A program made the position numbers and the translations under genes. This document shows positions 1-7,337 of a stretch of 64,000 nucleotides of DNA, in pieces (within the stretch, counting starts at the first letter, position 1; each line of letters starts with the position of its first letter). The notes under the pieces are model-generated. The model saw only the letters and a program-made list of their open reading frames with translations, was not told the origin of the DNA and ran no database searches. Source of the DNA: Flavobacteriaceae bacterium S0862 (GTDB taxonomy: Bacteria; Bacteroidota; Bacteroidia; Flavobacteriales; Flavobacteriaceae); contig JALKAW010000001.1 in NCBI GenBank assembly GCA_023015825.1, forward strand, positions 806,001 to 870,000, written 5' to 3'.

Positions 1-124
1 CTTCTTTTAAGAGAATAGTACCCTTTTCAAATGTCTTTATAGGAATACACTCAGTAAATGCAATACTTTCATCTTCTGTGAGTGTTAAAAATCTAGAAAT
101 TAAAGTGGTGATTTCATTTTCCAT
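1..124 (-). CDS. Crp/Fnr-family transcriptional regulator, N-terminal fragment (cut by window edge)
   Basis: Reading the minus strand from the ATG at 124 gives about 41 residues before the window ends. They begin MENEITTLISRFLTLTEDE and include KTFEKGTILLKE. This matches the start of the cyclic-nucleotide-binding beta-roll of Crp/Fnr regulators, where a short helix is followed by a 'F.KGtiLl.EG' strand. The DNA-binding helix-turn-helix lies outside the window, so the ligand and targets cannot be judged. The gene sits 11 bp downstream of the VOC gene on the same strand and may be cotranscribed with it. The family call rests on a short stretch. Confidence 0.6.
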   Translation of the reverse strand, partial: MENEITTLISRFLTLTEDESIAFTECIPIKTFEKGTILLKE

Positions 125-135
125 TATATATCTAT

Positions 136-810
136 CTATTGATTAATTTTTATAACACCTTTATCGAATTCTAAATCGTATAAGATATTATTGCTTTCAA
201 TTAATGACTTAAGTGGAGAAGGTTCTATTTTTAAATCCGTAGGAAACCAATTCGTTCTAGTTTCATAATTAGGTAATAAAAATAAACCTTCTTGTGTTCC
301 ATTGGTTCCAAAATGTTTTGTATCACCTTTCCAAAAAGATGAATTCAATTCTTTTTGTAGAAAATTGTTTGTATTTTCAATAGACGTTGTGGGTAACCCA
401 ATTTCATTAACACAAATAACGTCTTCAATACTAAAAGGAGTATCTGATTGATTCTCTAAATCTGGCCTTACAATAAATTCAGCAACGTTACCACTAGCAT
501 CGTAAAAGTAAAAAGAATCAGCATTCCAACTTTCAAAACGTTGTATTTTTCTACTGTTTTCAATATCCAGTACAGTTGTTCTGTTTTCCATCCACGCCAT
601 GGCCTCTAAGAGTTTATTAGAAGGTATCAAAAAACAATAGTGATATTTATGTGCTTTATTAGATTTTAAGAATGTTAATTTACTCCAACCAATTTTTAGG
701 GTAAAACTATTATCAGTTTTTTTAAGCATTTTAAAACCTAGAGTTTCTGAATAAAATGTTTTTTCCAATTCCAAGCAGTTAGTAAATAAACTAAGGCTTC
801 TTATTTTCAT
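136..810 (-). CDS. VOC (glyoxalase/bleomycin-resistance) family protein
   Basis: This 224-residue protein opens with IRSLSLFTNCLELEKTFYSETLGFKM, the typical first beta-alpha unit of a vicinal-oxygen-chelate module. Residues around 98-117 (DSFYFYDASGNVAEFIVRP) form the closing strand with the metal-ligand-type Glu of such modules. A second, weaker module follows from about residue 130 (NEIGLPTTSIENTNNFLQKEL). Two fused modules is a usual arrangement for the family. The substrate cannot be predicted. The gene probably shares a transcript with the Crp/Fnr regulator just downstream. A TATTTTTG box at 837-830 on the minus strand is the likely promoter. Confidence 0.75.
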   Translation of the reverse strand: MKIRSLSLFTNCLELEKTFYSETLGFKMLKKTDNSFTLKIGWSKLTFLKSNKAHKYHYCFLIPSNKLLEAMAWMENRTTVLDIENSRKIQRFESWNADSFYFYDASGNVAEFIVRPDLENQSDTPFSIEDVICVNEIGLPTTSIENTNNFLQKELNSSFWKGDTKHFGTNGTQEGLFLLPNYETRTNWFPTDLKIEPSPLKSLIESNNILYDLEFDKGVIKINQ

Positions 811-829
811 GGTTATTTATTATTAATAA

Positions 830-837
830 CAAAAATA
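830..837 (-). promoter_or_regulatory. Putative -7 box (TATTTTTG) of the VOC gene
   Basis: On the minus strand these bases read TATTTTTG, a full match to the Bacteroidota TAnnTTTG element, 20 bp upstream of the VOC ATG. No clear -33 TTTG was found. Motif evidence only. Confidence 0.35.
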
Positions 838-1017
838 CAGATTTCTTACTTTTATTTAAAGCGAAACTTTATGCAATTAATGTCATTATGCCAACATTTA
901 ATAGAGAATTATCCTTTACAATTTGATTTCTGTTATATGGATTTAAAAGAAAAAAATATAAAATATTGTATTTTTATTTCCATATTTAAAACTAACCATT
1001 ACCAAAAAAAAGTCAGA

Positions 1018-2736
1018 ATGCAAATAATAGAATCAAAAAAAACGTACGATGTTATAATAGTTGGTTCAGGCGCTGGAGGAGGAATGGCTACCAAAGTATT
1101 AGCTGATGCTGGTCTAAAAGTAGCAGTTATAGAAGCTGGTCCATTTTTCGACCCTGCAAATCCCGAACAACAAACACAATTTAAATGGCCCTACGAATCA
1201 CCACGTCGAGGAGCTGGAACTAAAAGAGATTTTGGTGAGTTTGATATGGCTTATGGTGGCTGGAACATCGACGGAGAGCCCTATAATAATGTTGGAGGTT
1301 CTAAATTTGATTGGTTTCGCTCAAGAATGTTGGGAGGTCGTACCAATCATTGGGGACGTATATCACTAAGGTTTGGCCCCAAGGATTTTAAAGGGAAAGA
1401 TCGCGATGGTTTAGGTGAAAACTGGCCCATTGGATACGAAGATATTAAACCATACTACGATAAGGTAGATAAACTTATTGGCGTATTTGGTAGCAAAGAA
1501 GGAAGGTATAATGATCCCGATGGTTATTTTTTACCAGCGCCTAAACCGAGACTTCATGAGCTCTATTATATAAAGGGTGCAAAAAAATCGAATATCGATG
1601 TTATCCCTTCTCGTTTGTCTATTCTAACAAAACGTATAAATGAGGAAAGAGGAGTATGCTTTTATTGCGGACAATGTAGTAGAAGCTGTTCGATATATGC
1701 AGATTTTTCTTCAGGATCCTGTTTAATATTTCCTGCACAAAAAAATGGAGGCCAGATAGATCTGTTTGTTAATAGTATGGTTAGTGAAGTAACCATCGAT
1801 AATGATGGGAAGGCTAACGGTGTAAAATATATTAATAAAGAAGATCGTCAGCAGTATGCTCTCAAAAGTAAAATTGTAGTGTTAGCAGCTTCAGCCTGTA
1901 GCTCAGCACGTATATTATTAAATTCAAAAAGTGAAAAATATCCTAACGGATTAGGGAATAGTAGTGGAATGGTTGGTAAATATTTGCACGATTCAACTGG
2001 AACAGATCGCGCTGTTTTTATTCCTGAACTCATGAATAGAAAGAGGTACAATGAAGATGGTGTGGGAGGTATGCATGTTTACACACCTTGGTGGTTAGAT
2101 AACAAAAATTTAAATTTCCCTAGAGGATATCATATAGAAGTTTGGGGTGGTTTGGGAATGCCAGGTTATGGTACAGGATTCAATCCCAATGATTTAAATA
2201 AGCATCTTGGCCTAACAGTAGGTGGTTATGGTAATGGGCTTCGAGAGGATGTAAAAAAATTCTATGGCTCTGTAGTTGGTATGTCAGGTCGTGGTGAAGC
2301 TATTCCTAGAATAGATAACTATTGCGAAATTGATCCTACTACTGTTGATGAATTTGGTGTTCCAGTATTACGATTCAATTATCAATGGTCAGATTTTGAG
2401 CATAATCAGGCAAAACACATGCATGATACCTTTGAAGAAGTTGCTCATAATATGGGTGGTATTGCCTTGGGAAGTAAGCCTGGTAAAGAAAGGAATTATG
2501 GTCTTCATAACCCTGGAAGAATCATACATGAAGTGGGTACAACCAGAATGGGAAGTGACCCTAAAACATCAGTAGTAAATGAATTTGAGCGATTGCATGA
2601 CGTAGAGAATGTATATGTGGTAGATGGTGGGCCATTTGTGTCTCAAGCCGATAAGAACCCTACATGGACTATTTTGGCATTAGCATGGAGAACTTCAGAT
2701 TATATTATTCAAGAATTCAAAAAACAAAACCTATAA
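1018..2736 (+). CDS. GMC-family FAD-dependent oxidoreductase with a ferredoxin-like cysteine motif
   Basis: This is a 572-residue flavin dehydrogenase of the glucose-methanol-choline family. The dinucleotide fold is at residues 12-41 (VIIVGSGAGGGMATKVLADA, then VIEAG). The C-terminal active-site region shows HEVGTTRMG, then VVDGGPF and NPTWTILALAWR, which carry the family's catalytic His and Asn. Residues 214-224 read CFYCGQCSRSC, a C-x2-C-x2-C-x3-C pattern that could hold an iron-sulfur cluster. An in-frame extension upstream to 871 looks non-coding (Lys/Ile/Cys-rich, no family similarity), so I start at the ATG at 1018, where MQIIESKKTYDV leads directly into the FAD motif. It lies 3 bp before a gluconate 2-dehydrogenase subunit-3-like gene, so the two probably form a periplasmic sugar or polyol dehydrogenase. 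The substrate is unknown. Confidence 0.85.
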   Translation: MQIIESKKTYDVIIVGSGAGGGMATKVLADAGLKVAVIEAGPFFDPANPEQQTQFKWPYESPRRGAGTKRDFGEFDMAYGGWNIDGEPYNNVGGSKFDWFRSRMLGGRTNHWGRISLRFGPKDFKGKDRDGLGENWPIGYEDIKPYYDKVDKLIGVFGSKEGRYNDPDGYFLPAPKPRLHELYYIKGAKKSNIDVIPSRLSILTKRINEERGVCFYCGQCSRSCSIYADFSSGSCLIFPAQKNGGQIDLFVNSMVSEVTIDNDGKANGVKYINKEDRQQYALKSKIVVLAASACSSARILLNSKSEKYPNGLGNSSGMVGKYLHDSTGTDRAVFIPELMNRKRYNEDGVGGMHVYTPWWLDNKNLNFPRGYHIEVWGGLGMPGYGTGFNPNDLNKHLGLTVGGYGNGLREDVKKFYGSVVGMSGRGEAIPRIDNYCEIDPTTVDEFGVPVLRFNYQWSDFEHNQAKHMHDTFEEVAHNMGGIALGSKPGKERNYGLHNPGRIIHEVGTTRMGSDPKTSVVNEFERLHDVENVYVVDGGPFVSQADKNPTWTILALAWRTSDYIIQEFKKQNL

Positions 2737-2739
2737 GCC

Positions 2740-3441
2740 ATGGATAGAAGAGAAAGTTTAAAAACAATAGTATTAGGCTCATTAGCAGTTGGGGTTAGCT
2801 TAGAAAGTTGTGTTACCAACACAGATCCGGCAGTTATTGAAGATAAAATTTGGAAGTATACATATGGTAGAACGCCAAAAGAAGCAGCTATTGATGAGAA
2901 ACTACTAGCTGATCAATTTTTTGAAAACGGTGAGAAAGCAACTATAAAAACCTTGGCCAATCTTATACTACCTCCTAATGAGAATGGCACAATTGAAGAT
3001 GCAGGCGTGGTAGACTTTATAGAGTTTATGGTGAAAGACGTACCCGAATTTCAAGTCAAAATTCGTGGTGGATTAATGTGGCTTAATGGTCATTGTAATT
3101 CTAAGTACAGCAGTTTATTTATCAATTGTAGCGAAGACCAACAAAGAGAAGTGCTCGATGCTATTGCATTTCCCGATCCTGAGACACGAGTTCAAGTTCA
3201 GGAAATTCAGTTCTTTTCACTAATGCGAAATTTGGTACTTACTGGGTATTTTACATCAGAAGTTGGTATAAAAGAACTAGGTTATAAAGGTAATATAGCT
3301 AATGTATGGGATGGTGTTCCTCAAGAAGTACTTGATGATCATGGGTTGAGTTATGATGAGGAATGGCTTACTAAATGTTTAGATCCAGATACTAGAGCAG
3401 ACATAGCTCAATGGGATGATGAAGGCAATTTGATTTCATAA
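2740..3441 (+). CDS. Gluconate 2-dehydrogenase subunit 3 family protein, Tat-type lipoprotein
   Basis: This 233-residue protein begins MDRRESLKTIVLGSLAVGVS. That is a twin-arginine-like RRESLK motif and a hydrophobic stretch, followed by LESC, which suits a Tat-exported lipoprotein anchored at Cys24. The mature part contains EKATIKTLANLILPPNENG and DAGVVDFIEFMVKD, the signature start of the subunit-3 family (the small gamma-type subunit of membrane gluconate and sorbosone-type dehydrogenases). These subunits usually help export and stabilise the flavin subunit encoded just upstream. No cytochrome c subunit is encoded nearby, so the electron acceptor is not evident. It is translationally close to the GMC gene (3 bp gap). 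Confidence 0.85.
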   Translation: MDRRESLKTIVLGSLAVGVSLESCVTNTDPAVIEDKIWKYTYGRTPKEAAIDEKLLADQFFENGEKATIKTLANLILPPNENGTIEDAGVVDFIEFMVKDVPEFQVKIRGGLMWLNGHCNSKYSSLFINCSEDQQREVLDAIAFPDPETRVQVQEIQFFSLMRNLVLTGYFTSEVGIKELGYKGNIANVWDGVPQEVLDDHGLSYDEEWLTKCLDPDTRADIAQWDDEGNLIS

Positions 3442-3577
3442 AATTAAACAGTTTTCTGAATATATTGATGTGAGTATTATTAACATTGATATAATGCACT
3501 TTGTATCGGGAAGTATAACCTATAGGAAATGGATAAGTAATTATTAATACGGGCTTAGGTACGTTTTGATAGTAGCC
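3442..3577. other. Intergenic stretch with no recognisable gene
   Basis: Between the dehydrogenase operon and the tRNA terminator I see no ORF with coding character, no repeat and no strong hairpin. It is part of the 468-bp gap that holds the tRNA gene. Confidence 0.5.
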
Positions 3578-3616
3578 AAAAAAAAAAAACCCTTTAAACA
3601 CTGATGTTTAAAGGGT
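3578..3616 (-). terminator. Rho-independent terminator after tRNA-Ser
   Basis: An 11-bp perfect inverted repeat (CCCTTTAAACA at 3590-3600 and TGTTTAAAGGG at 3605-3615) has a 4-nt loop. On the minus strand it is followed by a run of about twelve U residues (A-run at 3578-3589). It lies directly downstream of the tRNA gene. The short TTTT on the other side may also help stop plus-strand transcription from the dehydrogenase operon. Confidence 0.85.
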
Positions 3617-3653
3617 TTTGAAATTTTATGTTTCTTTTGAAACATCGTTTCAG

Positions 3654-3738
3654 CGGAGAAGGAGGGATTCGAACCCCCGGAGGTGTGACCCTCGCTGGTT
3701 TTCAAGACCAGTGCATTCGACCACTCTGCCACTTCTCC
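3654..3738 (-). tRNA. tRNA-Ser (anticodon UGA)
   Basis: The minus strand folds as a class II tRNA. The acceptor GGAGAAG (3738-3732) pairs with CTTCTCC (3661-3655), followed by a G discriminator at 3654, as expected for serine. The anticodon loop reads CTTGAAA, giving anticodon TGA. A long variable arm (GCGAGGGTCACACCTC) and a T-loop with GGTTCGAATCC are visible. The CCA end is not encoded (CTG follows), so it must be added post-transcriptionally. Confidence 0.95.
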
Positions 3739-3880
3739 TAATGCGGATGCAAATATAGAATCCTTTTTTAATTCAATCAAACCTTTTCTAATTTATTTTT
3801 CAATTAATAGTATGTTAGTTTTATTATTGTTTTATCAAATTAATCTATTACTAATTATATAAGATAATTTTAGATATGTC

Positions 3881-3888
3881 TACTTTTG
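3881..3888 (+). promoter_or_regulatory. Putative -7 box (TACTTTTG) of the nitroreductase gene
   Basis: TACTTTTG matches TAnnTTTG and lies 21 bp upstream of the ATG at 3910. A -33 TTTG at the usual distance is not obvious. Confidence 0.4.
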
Positions 3889-3909
3889 TAATCTAATTAT
3901 AGATGTAAT

Positions 3910-4536
3910 ATGAATATTATTGAGAAGCTGCAATGGCGCTATGCTACTAAAAAATTTGATGACAAGGTATTAATTGATTCTAAAAAAATAGACATAATTA
4001 AAGAAGCGTTTAATTTAACCGCTACGTCTTATGGAATGCAACCTATTACTTTGTTAGTTATACAAGATAAAGCTTTACAAAAAGAATTGGTCAAGCATTC
4101 CAAAAATCAAGAGCAAGTAGGTCAAGCATCCCACCTTTTGGTATTTTGTATTTCAAACATTACTAAAGACTCTATCACTGAATATTTTGATAGAGTAAAA
4201 ATAATAAGGGACACACCTAATGAAATTTTAAAGCCTTTTAAAGATTATTTAATAGATAGCTTTTCACAAAAAACCCCTGAGGAAATAAAAGATTATTGTA
4301 TTAAACAAGCATACTTGGCTATGGGTAATTTGTTAACTGTCTGTGCTATTGAAAGTATTGATGCATGTCCAATGGAAGGTTTTGAACCATCAGCTTATGA
4401 TAAAGTGTTATCTTTAAAAGAAAAAGGCTTACATTCTGTATTGGTTATGCCTATTGGTTATAGAGCTAAGGACGATATGTTTGCAGATTTTAAAAAAGTA
4501 AGGAAGGAAACTAGTAATAGTGTCATTGAAATATAA
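3910..4536 (+). CDS. NAD(P)H-dependent nitroreductase-family oxidoreductase
   Basis: This 208-residue protein has the classic nitroreductase start, with LQWRYATKKFDDK at residues 8-20, where the Arg and Lys contact the FMN phosphate. Residues 36-52 (LTATSYGMQPITLLVIQ) are the serine/glutamine FMN-binding segment. KQAYLAMGNLLTVCAIESID near residue 130 is the dimer-interface helix with bound FMN. Length fits NfsB/YdgI-type enzymes (about 200-220). These cytoplasmic flavoenzymes reduce nitroaromatics, quinones or enals using NAD(P)H, and the physiological substrate is open. It is a single-gene unit bounded by a tRNA on one side and a bidirectional terminator on the other. Confidence 0.88.
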   Translation: MNIIEKLQWRYATKKFDDKVLIDSKKIDIIKEAFNLTATSYGMQPITLLVIQDKALQKELVKHSKNQEQVGQASHLLVFCISNITKDSITEYFDRVKIIRDTPNEILKPFKDYLIDSFSQKTPEEIKDYCIKQAYLAMGNLLTVCAIESIDACPMEGFEPSAYDKVLSLKEKGLHSVLVMPIGYRAKDDMFADFKKVRKETSNSVIEI

Positions 4537-4566
4537 AAAAAGGCAATATTTATATTGCCTTTTTTT
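4535..4566. terminator. Bidirectional terminator between convergent genes
   Basis: AGGCAATAT and its complement ATATTGCCT (4541-4560) form a near-perfect hairpin with an A-run on the left and a T-run on the right. It serves both the nitroreductase gene and the minus-strand lipoprotein gene. Confidence 0.85.
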
Positions 4567-4568
4567 AG

Positions 4569-4952
4569 TTATTGTGAAACGACTTTTTTGCCATCGGTTT
4601 TAAAATCGGCTCCCATTCCAGACACATATCCTTTAAAAAGTAGGTCTTCAAAAGTACCTGTTAAATCAAAATCAATGTCTTGAGTTACAAAAGTTGCAGA
4701 CAACTTGCTTTCTACAATTTTTACATTGCTTAGATTTATTAATCCCATATCTGAATTTACAGTTCCAGAATATTCACCTGCTTCATTTTTTAAGATAGTC
4801 ATTGTTGCAGATACATTACCTTGTGGTGTATCAGAAATAACTACACTCCACTCACCAATATAAGGATCCACTTTGACAGCGTTTTTACTAGAGCCACAAC
4901 TGGTAATTAAAAATAATGCAATAAAACTTAATAATAAATGTGTTTTTTTCAT
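4569..4952 (-). CDS. Small secreted lipoprotein of unknown function
   Basis: This 127-residue protein begins MKKTHLLLSFIALFLITSCGSS, a clear lipoprotein signal with the lipobox Cys in ITSCG. The rest is a predicted beta-rich domain with alternating strands (GEWSVVISDTPQGNVSATMT, then GEYSGTVNSDMGLINLSNVK). This resembles small calycin or lipocalin-like lipoproteins common in Bacteroidota, but I cannot assign a family. A longer reading frame begins 30 bp further upstream. I prefer the internal ATG at 4952 because it places the signal peptide at the N-terminus. No partner gene is apparent. Confidence 0.75.
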   Translation of the reverse strand: MKKTHLLLSFIALFLITSCGSSKNAVKVDPYIGEWSVVISDTPQGNVSATMTILKNEAGEYSGTVNSDMGLINLSNVKIVESKLSATFVTQDIDFDLTGTFEDLLFKGYVSGMGADFKTDGKKVVSQ

Positions 4953-5110
4953 GATGTAATTGTTTAAGTATGTAAAATACAAAACTTTAAAAATATTATT
5001 GAATTTTGAGTGATTAAATTCTACGGAAGTAAAATCTATTATTTTGTTTTTTAGGTCTTTATTTAAGTTGTAATTTTGAGTTGTTAAAAATTAAATTTAA
5101 ACATCAAGGT

Positions 5111-6307
5111 ATGCCTGGATTTGAATTATTTGGTGACAATGAAAGAAAAGAACTAAACGATGTTTTAGAGAATGGTGTACTAATGCGCTATGGCTTCGAT
5201 GGTATGCGTAATGGTCATTGGAAAGCTAAAGAACTTGAGAAAGAACTGGAGAGTCAATTAAAAGTAAAGCATGCACAATTGGTGTCTAGTGGTACTGCTG
5301 CGGTTTCTATTGCATTAGCAGCAGCTGGCGTTGGAGCAGGCGATGAAGTGATTATGCCAACATTTACTTTTGTGGCAAGTTTTGAAGCTATTATGATGCT
5401 AGGAGCGATTCCGATTTTGGTAGATATTGACGATACCTTGACGCTAGATATTGAAGCTACCAAAAAAGCAATTACTTCCAAAACTAAGGCTATTATGCCA
5501 ATTCATATGTGTGGTAGTATGGCTAATTTAGATGCTTTAAAGGATTTGTGTGACGCTAATGCCTTAATATTAATTGAAGATTCATCACAAGCAACAGGAG
5601 CGACCTATAAAGGGAAGCCACTTGGTAGTATTGGTGATTTGGGTTGTTTGTCATTAGATTTTGTAAAAATTATTACTGCAGGAGAAGGCGGTGCAGTATT
5701 AACTAATAATGAAAAATTCTATACCAATGCAGACCATTTTAGTGACCATGGTCACGATCATGTAGGTACTGATAGAGGGGCTGAGTCTCATCCTTTTTTA
5801 GGCTATAATTTTAGAATATCTGAACTCCATGCAGCTGTTGGCTTAGCGCAATTACGACGCTTAGACGAATTTGTAGACATTCAAAAGAACAACTATACCA
5901 TCATTAGAGAAACCTTATCTCAAATTCCTGAAGTGACGTTTAGAACGGTTCCTGAAGGAGGGGAGGAAAGCTATTCGTTTTTAAGTTTCTTTTTACCAGA
6001 TTTAGAAGCAACCAGAAAAGTATCTTCAGCTTTTAAAGATCAAGGCATAGACGCTTGTTTTCATTATTATGACAACAATTGGCATTATATACGTAAGTGG
6101 GAACATCTCAAAGATTTAAAATCTTTATATCCTTTTTCAGAAGAAGTAAAAGAAGGATTAACATACCTACAGACAAAGACCTTCGAGCAATCTGACCACT
6201 TTATTGGCAGAAATATCTCTTGCTTAATTAAATTATCTTGGACCGAAGAGGAAGTAAGGGAACGAGCTTCAAAAATGGTTAGTTTAATACTCAAGTGTTT
6301 AGCCTAG
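5111..6307 (+). CDS. DegT/DnrJ/EryC1/StrS-family PLP-dependent aminotransferase
   Basis: This is a 398-residue fold-type I aminotransferase of the sugar-aminotransferase family. VSSGTAAVSIALAAAGVGAG at about 58-77 is the phosphate-binding turn. IEDSSQATGATYKGKPLGS carries the cofactor-ring Asp (about 157). The stretch SLDFVKIITAGEGGAV holds the Schiff-base Lys at about 186. The family usually aminates keto-sugars for surface glycans, but no other sugar-nucleotide gene is nearby, so the substrate is unknown. An in-frame TTG at 5081 is possible, but a TAATTTTG box at 5071-5078 would put the transcript start near 5085, so I choose the ATG at 5111. Confidence 0.88.
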   Translation: MPGFELFGDNERKELNDVLENGVLMRYGFDGMRNGHWKAKELEKELESQLKVKHAQLVSSGTAAVSIALAAAGVGAGDEVIMPTFTFVASFEAIMMLGAIPILVDIDDTLTLDIEATKKAITSKTKAIMPIHMCGSMANLDALKDLCDANALILIEDSSQATGATYKGKPLGSIGDLGCLSLDFVKIITAGEGGAVLTNNEKFYTNADHFSDHGHDHVGTDRGAESHPFLGYNFRISELHAAVGLAQLRRLDEFVDIQKNNYTIIRETLSQIPEVTFRTVPEGGEESYSFLSFFLPDLEATRKVSSAFKDQGIDACFHYYDNNWHYIRKWEHLKDLKSLYPFSEEVKEGLTYLQTKTFEQSDHFIGRNISCLIKLSWTEEEVRERASKMVSLILKCLA

Positions 6308-6383
6308 AAATAAAATTTCATAAAGTATGTAAAATTTTACTATTTTAGAAGTAAGTAACTGACTTTCAATTAACACTAAAATT

Positions 6384-7337
6384 ATGAAGTTAAAATTATT
6401 TATACTAGTAGTGACGATTTCATTCTTCTTCAACTGCAAAAACGACAAAAAGACAGAAATCAATGAAAAAACTGCAGAAATTGAAGAATCTGTAAAAGAA
6501 CCAACCAATGTTATTGATATTGTAACTCGCAGTATGGAGTTTCAAAGTGTTGATACAATTCTGTCAGGTTGGAATACCTTTAAATACCAAAACTTATCTA
6601 ATGAAACACATTTCTTTTTATTAGACAAATATCCAGAAGGAAAATCAATAGAAAATACATTAACAGATATAGCACCTGTATTTGGGGAAGGCATGGATTT
6701 AATTAATGAAGGTAAGGTAGAAGAAGGATTTGCTGCTTTTGGTAAATTACCTGCTTGGTTTGGAGATATCGTATTTTCTGGTGGTTCTGGGTTAATTGCA
6801 CCAAAGCATACAGCTATATCAACGGTAAAGTTAGATCCGGGTTATTACATTATGGAGTGTTATGTGAAAATGCCTAACGGTAAATTTCATACACTTATGG
6901 GAATGGCAAAACCAATTGTAGTTACTGAAGAGGATAGTGGTAACTCGCCACCTGAAGCAACAGTTAATATTATCTTATCTGGTGAGGAAGGTATTAGTTA
7001 TGATAAAGCAATAACTAAAGGAAAACAGATTTTCTCTGTGTTTGTAAAAGACCAAAAGCCACATGAAAATTTTATATGGCATGATGTAAATCTTGTAAAA
7101 CTGGATGCAAATGCTAGCGAAGATGCATTGGAAGCTTGGATGGACTGGTCTGACCCTAAAGGATTAATTACACCAGTTCCAAATGGTATAACTTTTTTAG
7201 GTGGTGTTAATGATATGCCTGCAGGCAGTAAAGGCTATTTCTATGCGGATTTAACTCCTGGTAAATACGCCTTTATTTCAGAAGTGCCAAATACAAAAAG
7301 CAAAGGGCTATTTAAAGTTTTTGAAGTAAAAGATTAA
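6384..7337 (+). CDS. Lipoprotein of unknown function
   Basis: This 317-residue protein has a lipoprotein signal, MKLKLFILVVTISFFFNCKN, with the acylated Cys at about 18. A Lys/Glu-rich linker follows to about residue 45. The mature domain contains WNTFKYQNLSNETHFFLLDK, PGYYIMECYVKMPNGKFHTLMG and a C-terminal repetition of the theme (PGKYAFISEVPNTKSKGLFK). These look like beta-sandwich strands with cupredoxin-like character, but no copper-ligand set is obvious. No family is recognised with confidence. Its stop codon interlocks with that of ribBA on the other strand (shared TTAA, 7334-7337), with no terminator between them. Confidence 0.7.
   Translation: MKLKLFILVVTISFFFNCKNDKKTEINEKTAEIEESVKEPTNVIDIVTRSMEFQSVDTILSGWNTFKYQNLSNETHFFLLDKYPEGKSIENTLTDIAPVFGEGMDLINEGKVEEGFAAFGKLPAWFGDIVFSGGSGLIAPKHTAISTVKLDPGYYIMECYVKMPNGKFHTLMGMAKPIVVTEEDSGNSPPEATVNIILSGEEGISYDKAITKGKQIFSVFVKDQKPHENFIWHDVNLVKLDANASEDALEAWMDWSDPKGLITPVPNGITFLGGVNDMPAGSKGYFYADLTPGKYAFISEVPNTKSKGLFKVFEVKD

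Noticed and set aside
871-1017. N-terminal extension of the GMC oxidoreductase by 49 residues
   Set aside because: Sequence is Lys/Ile/Cys-rich with no family similarity, and the FAD motif follows directly after the ATG at 1018.
3544-3780. Minus-strand ORF across the tRNA-Ser gene and terminator
   Set aside because: It reads through a structured tRNA and a poly-A tract, so it is an artefact.
5111-6307. Sugar-nucleotide biosynthesis locus around the DegT aminotransferase
   Set aside because: None of the neighbouring genes belong to such a pathway.
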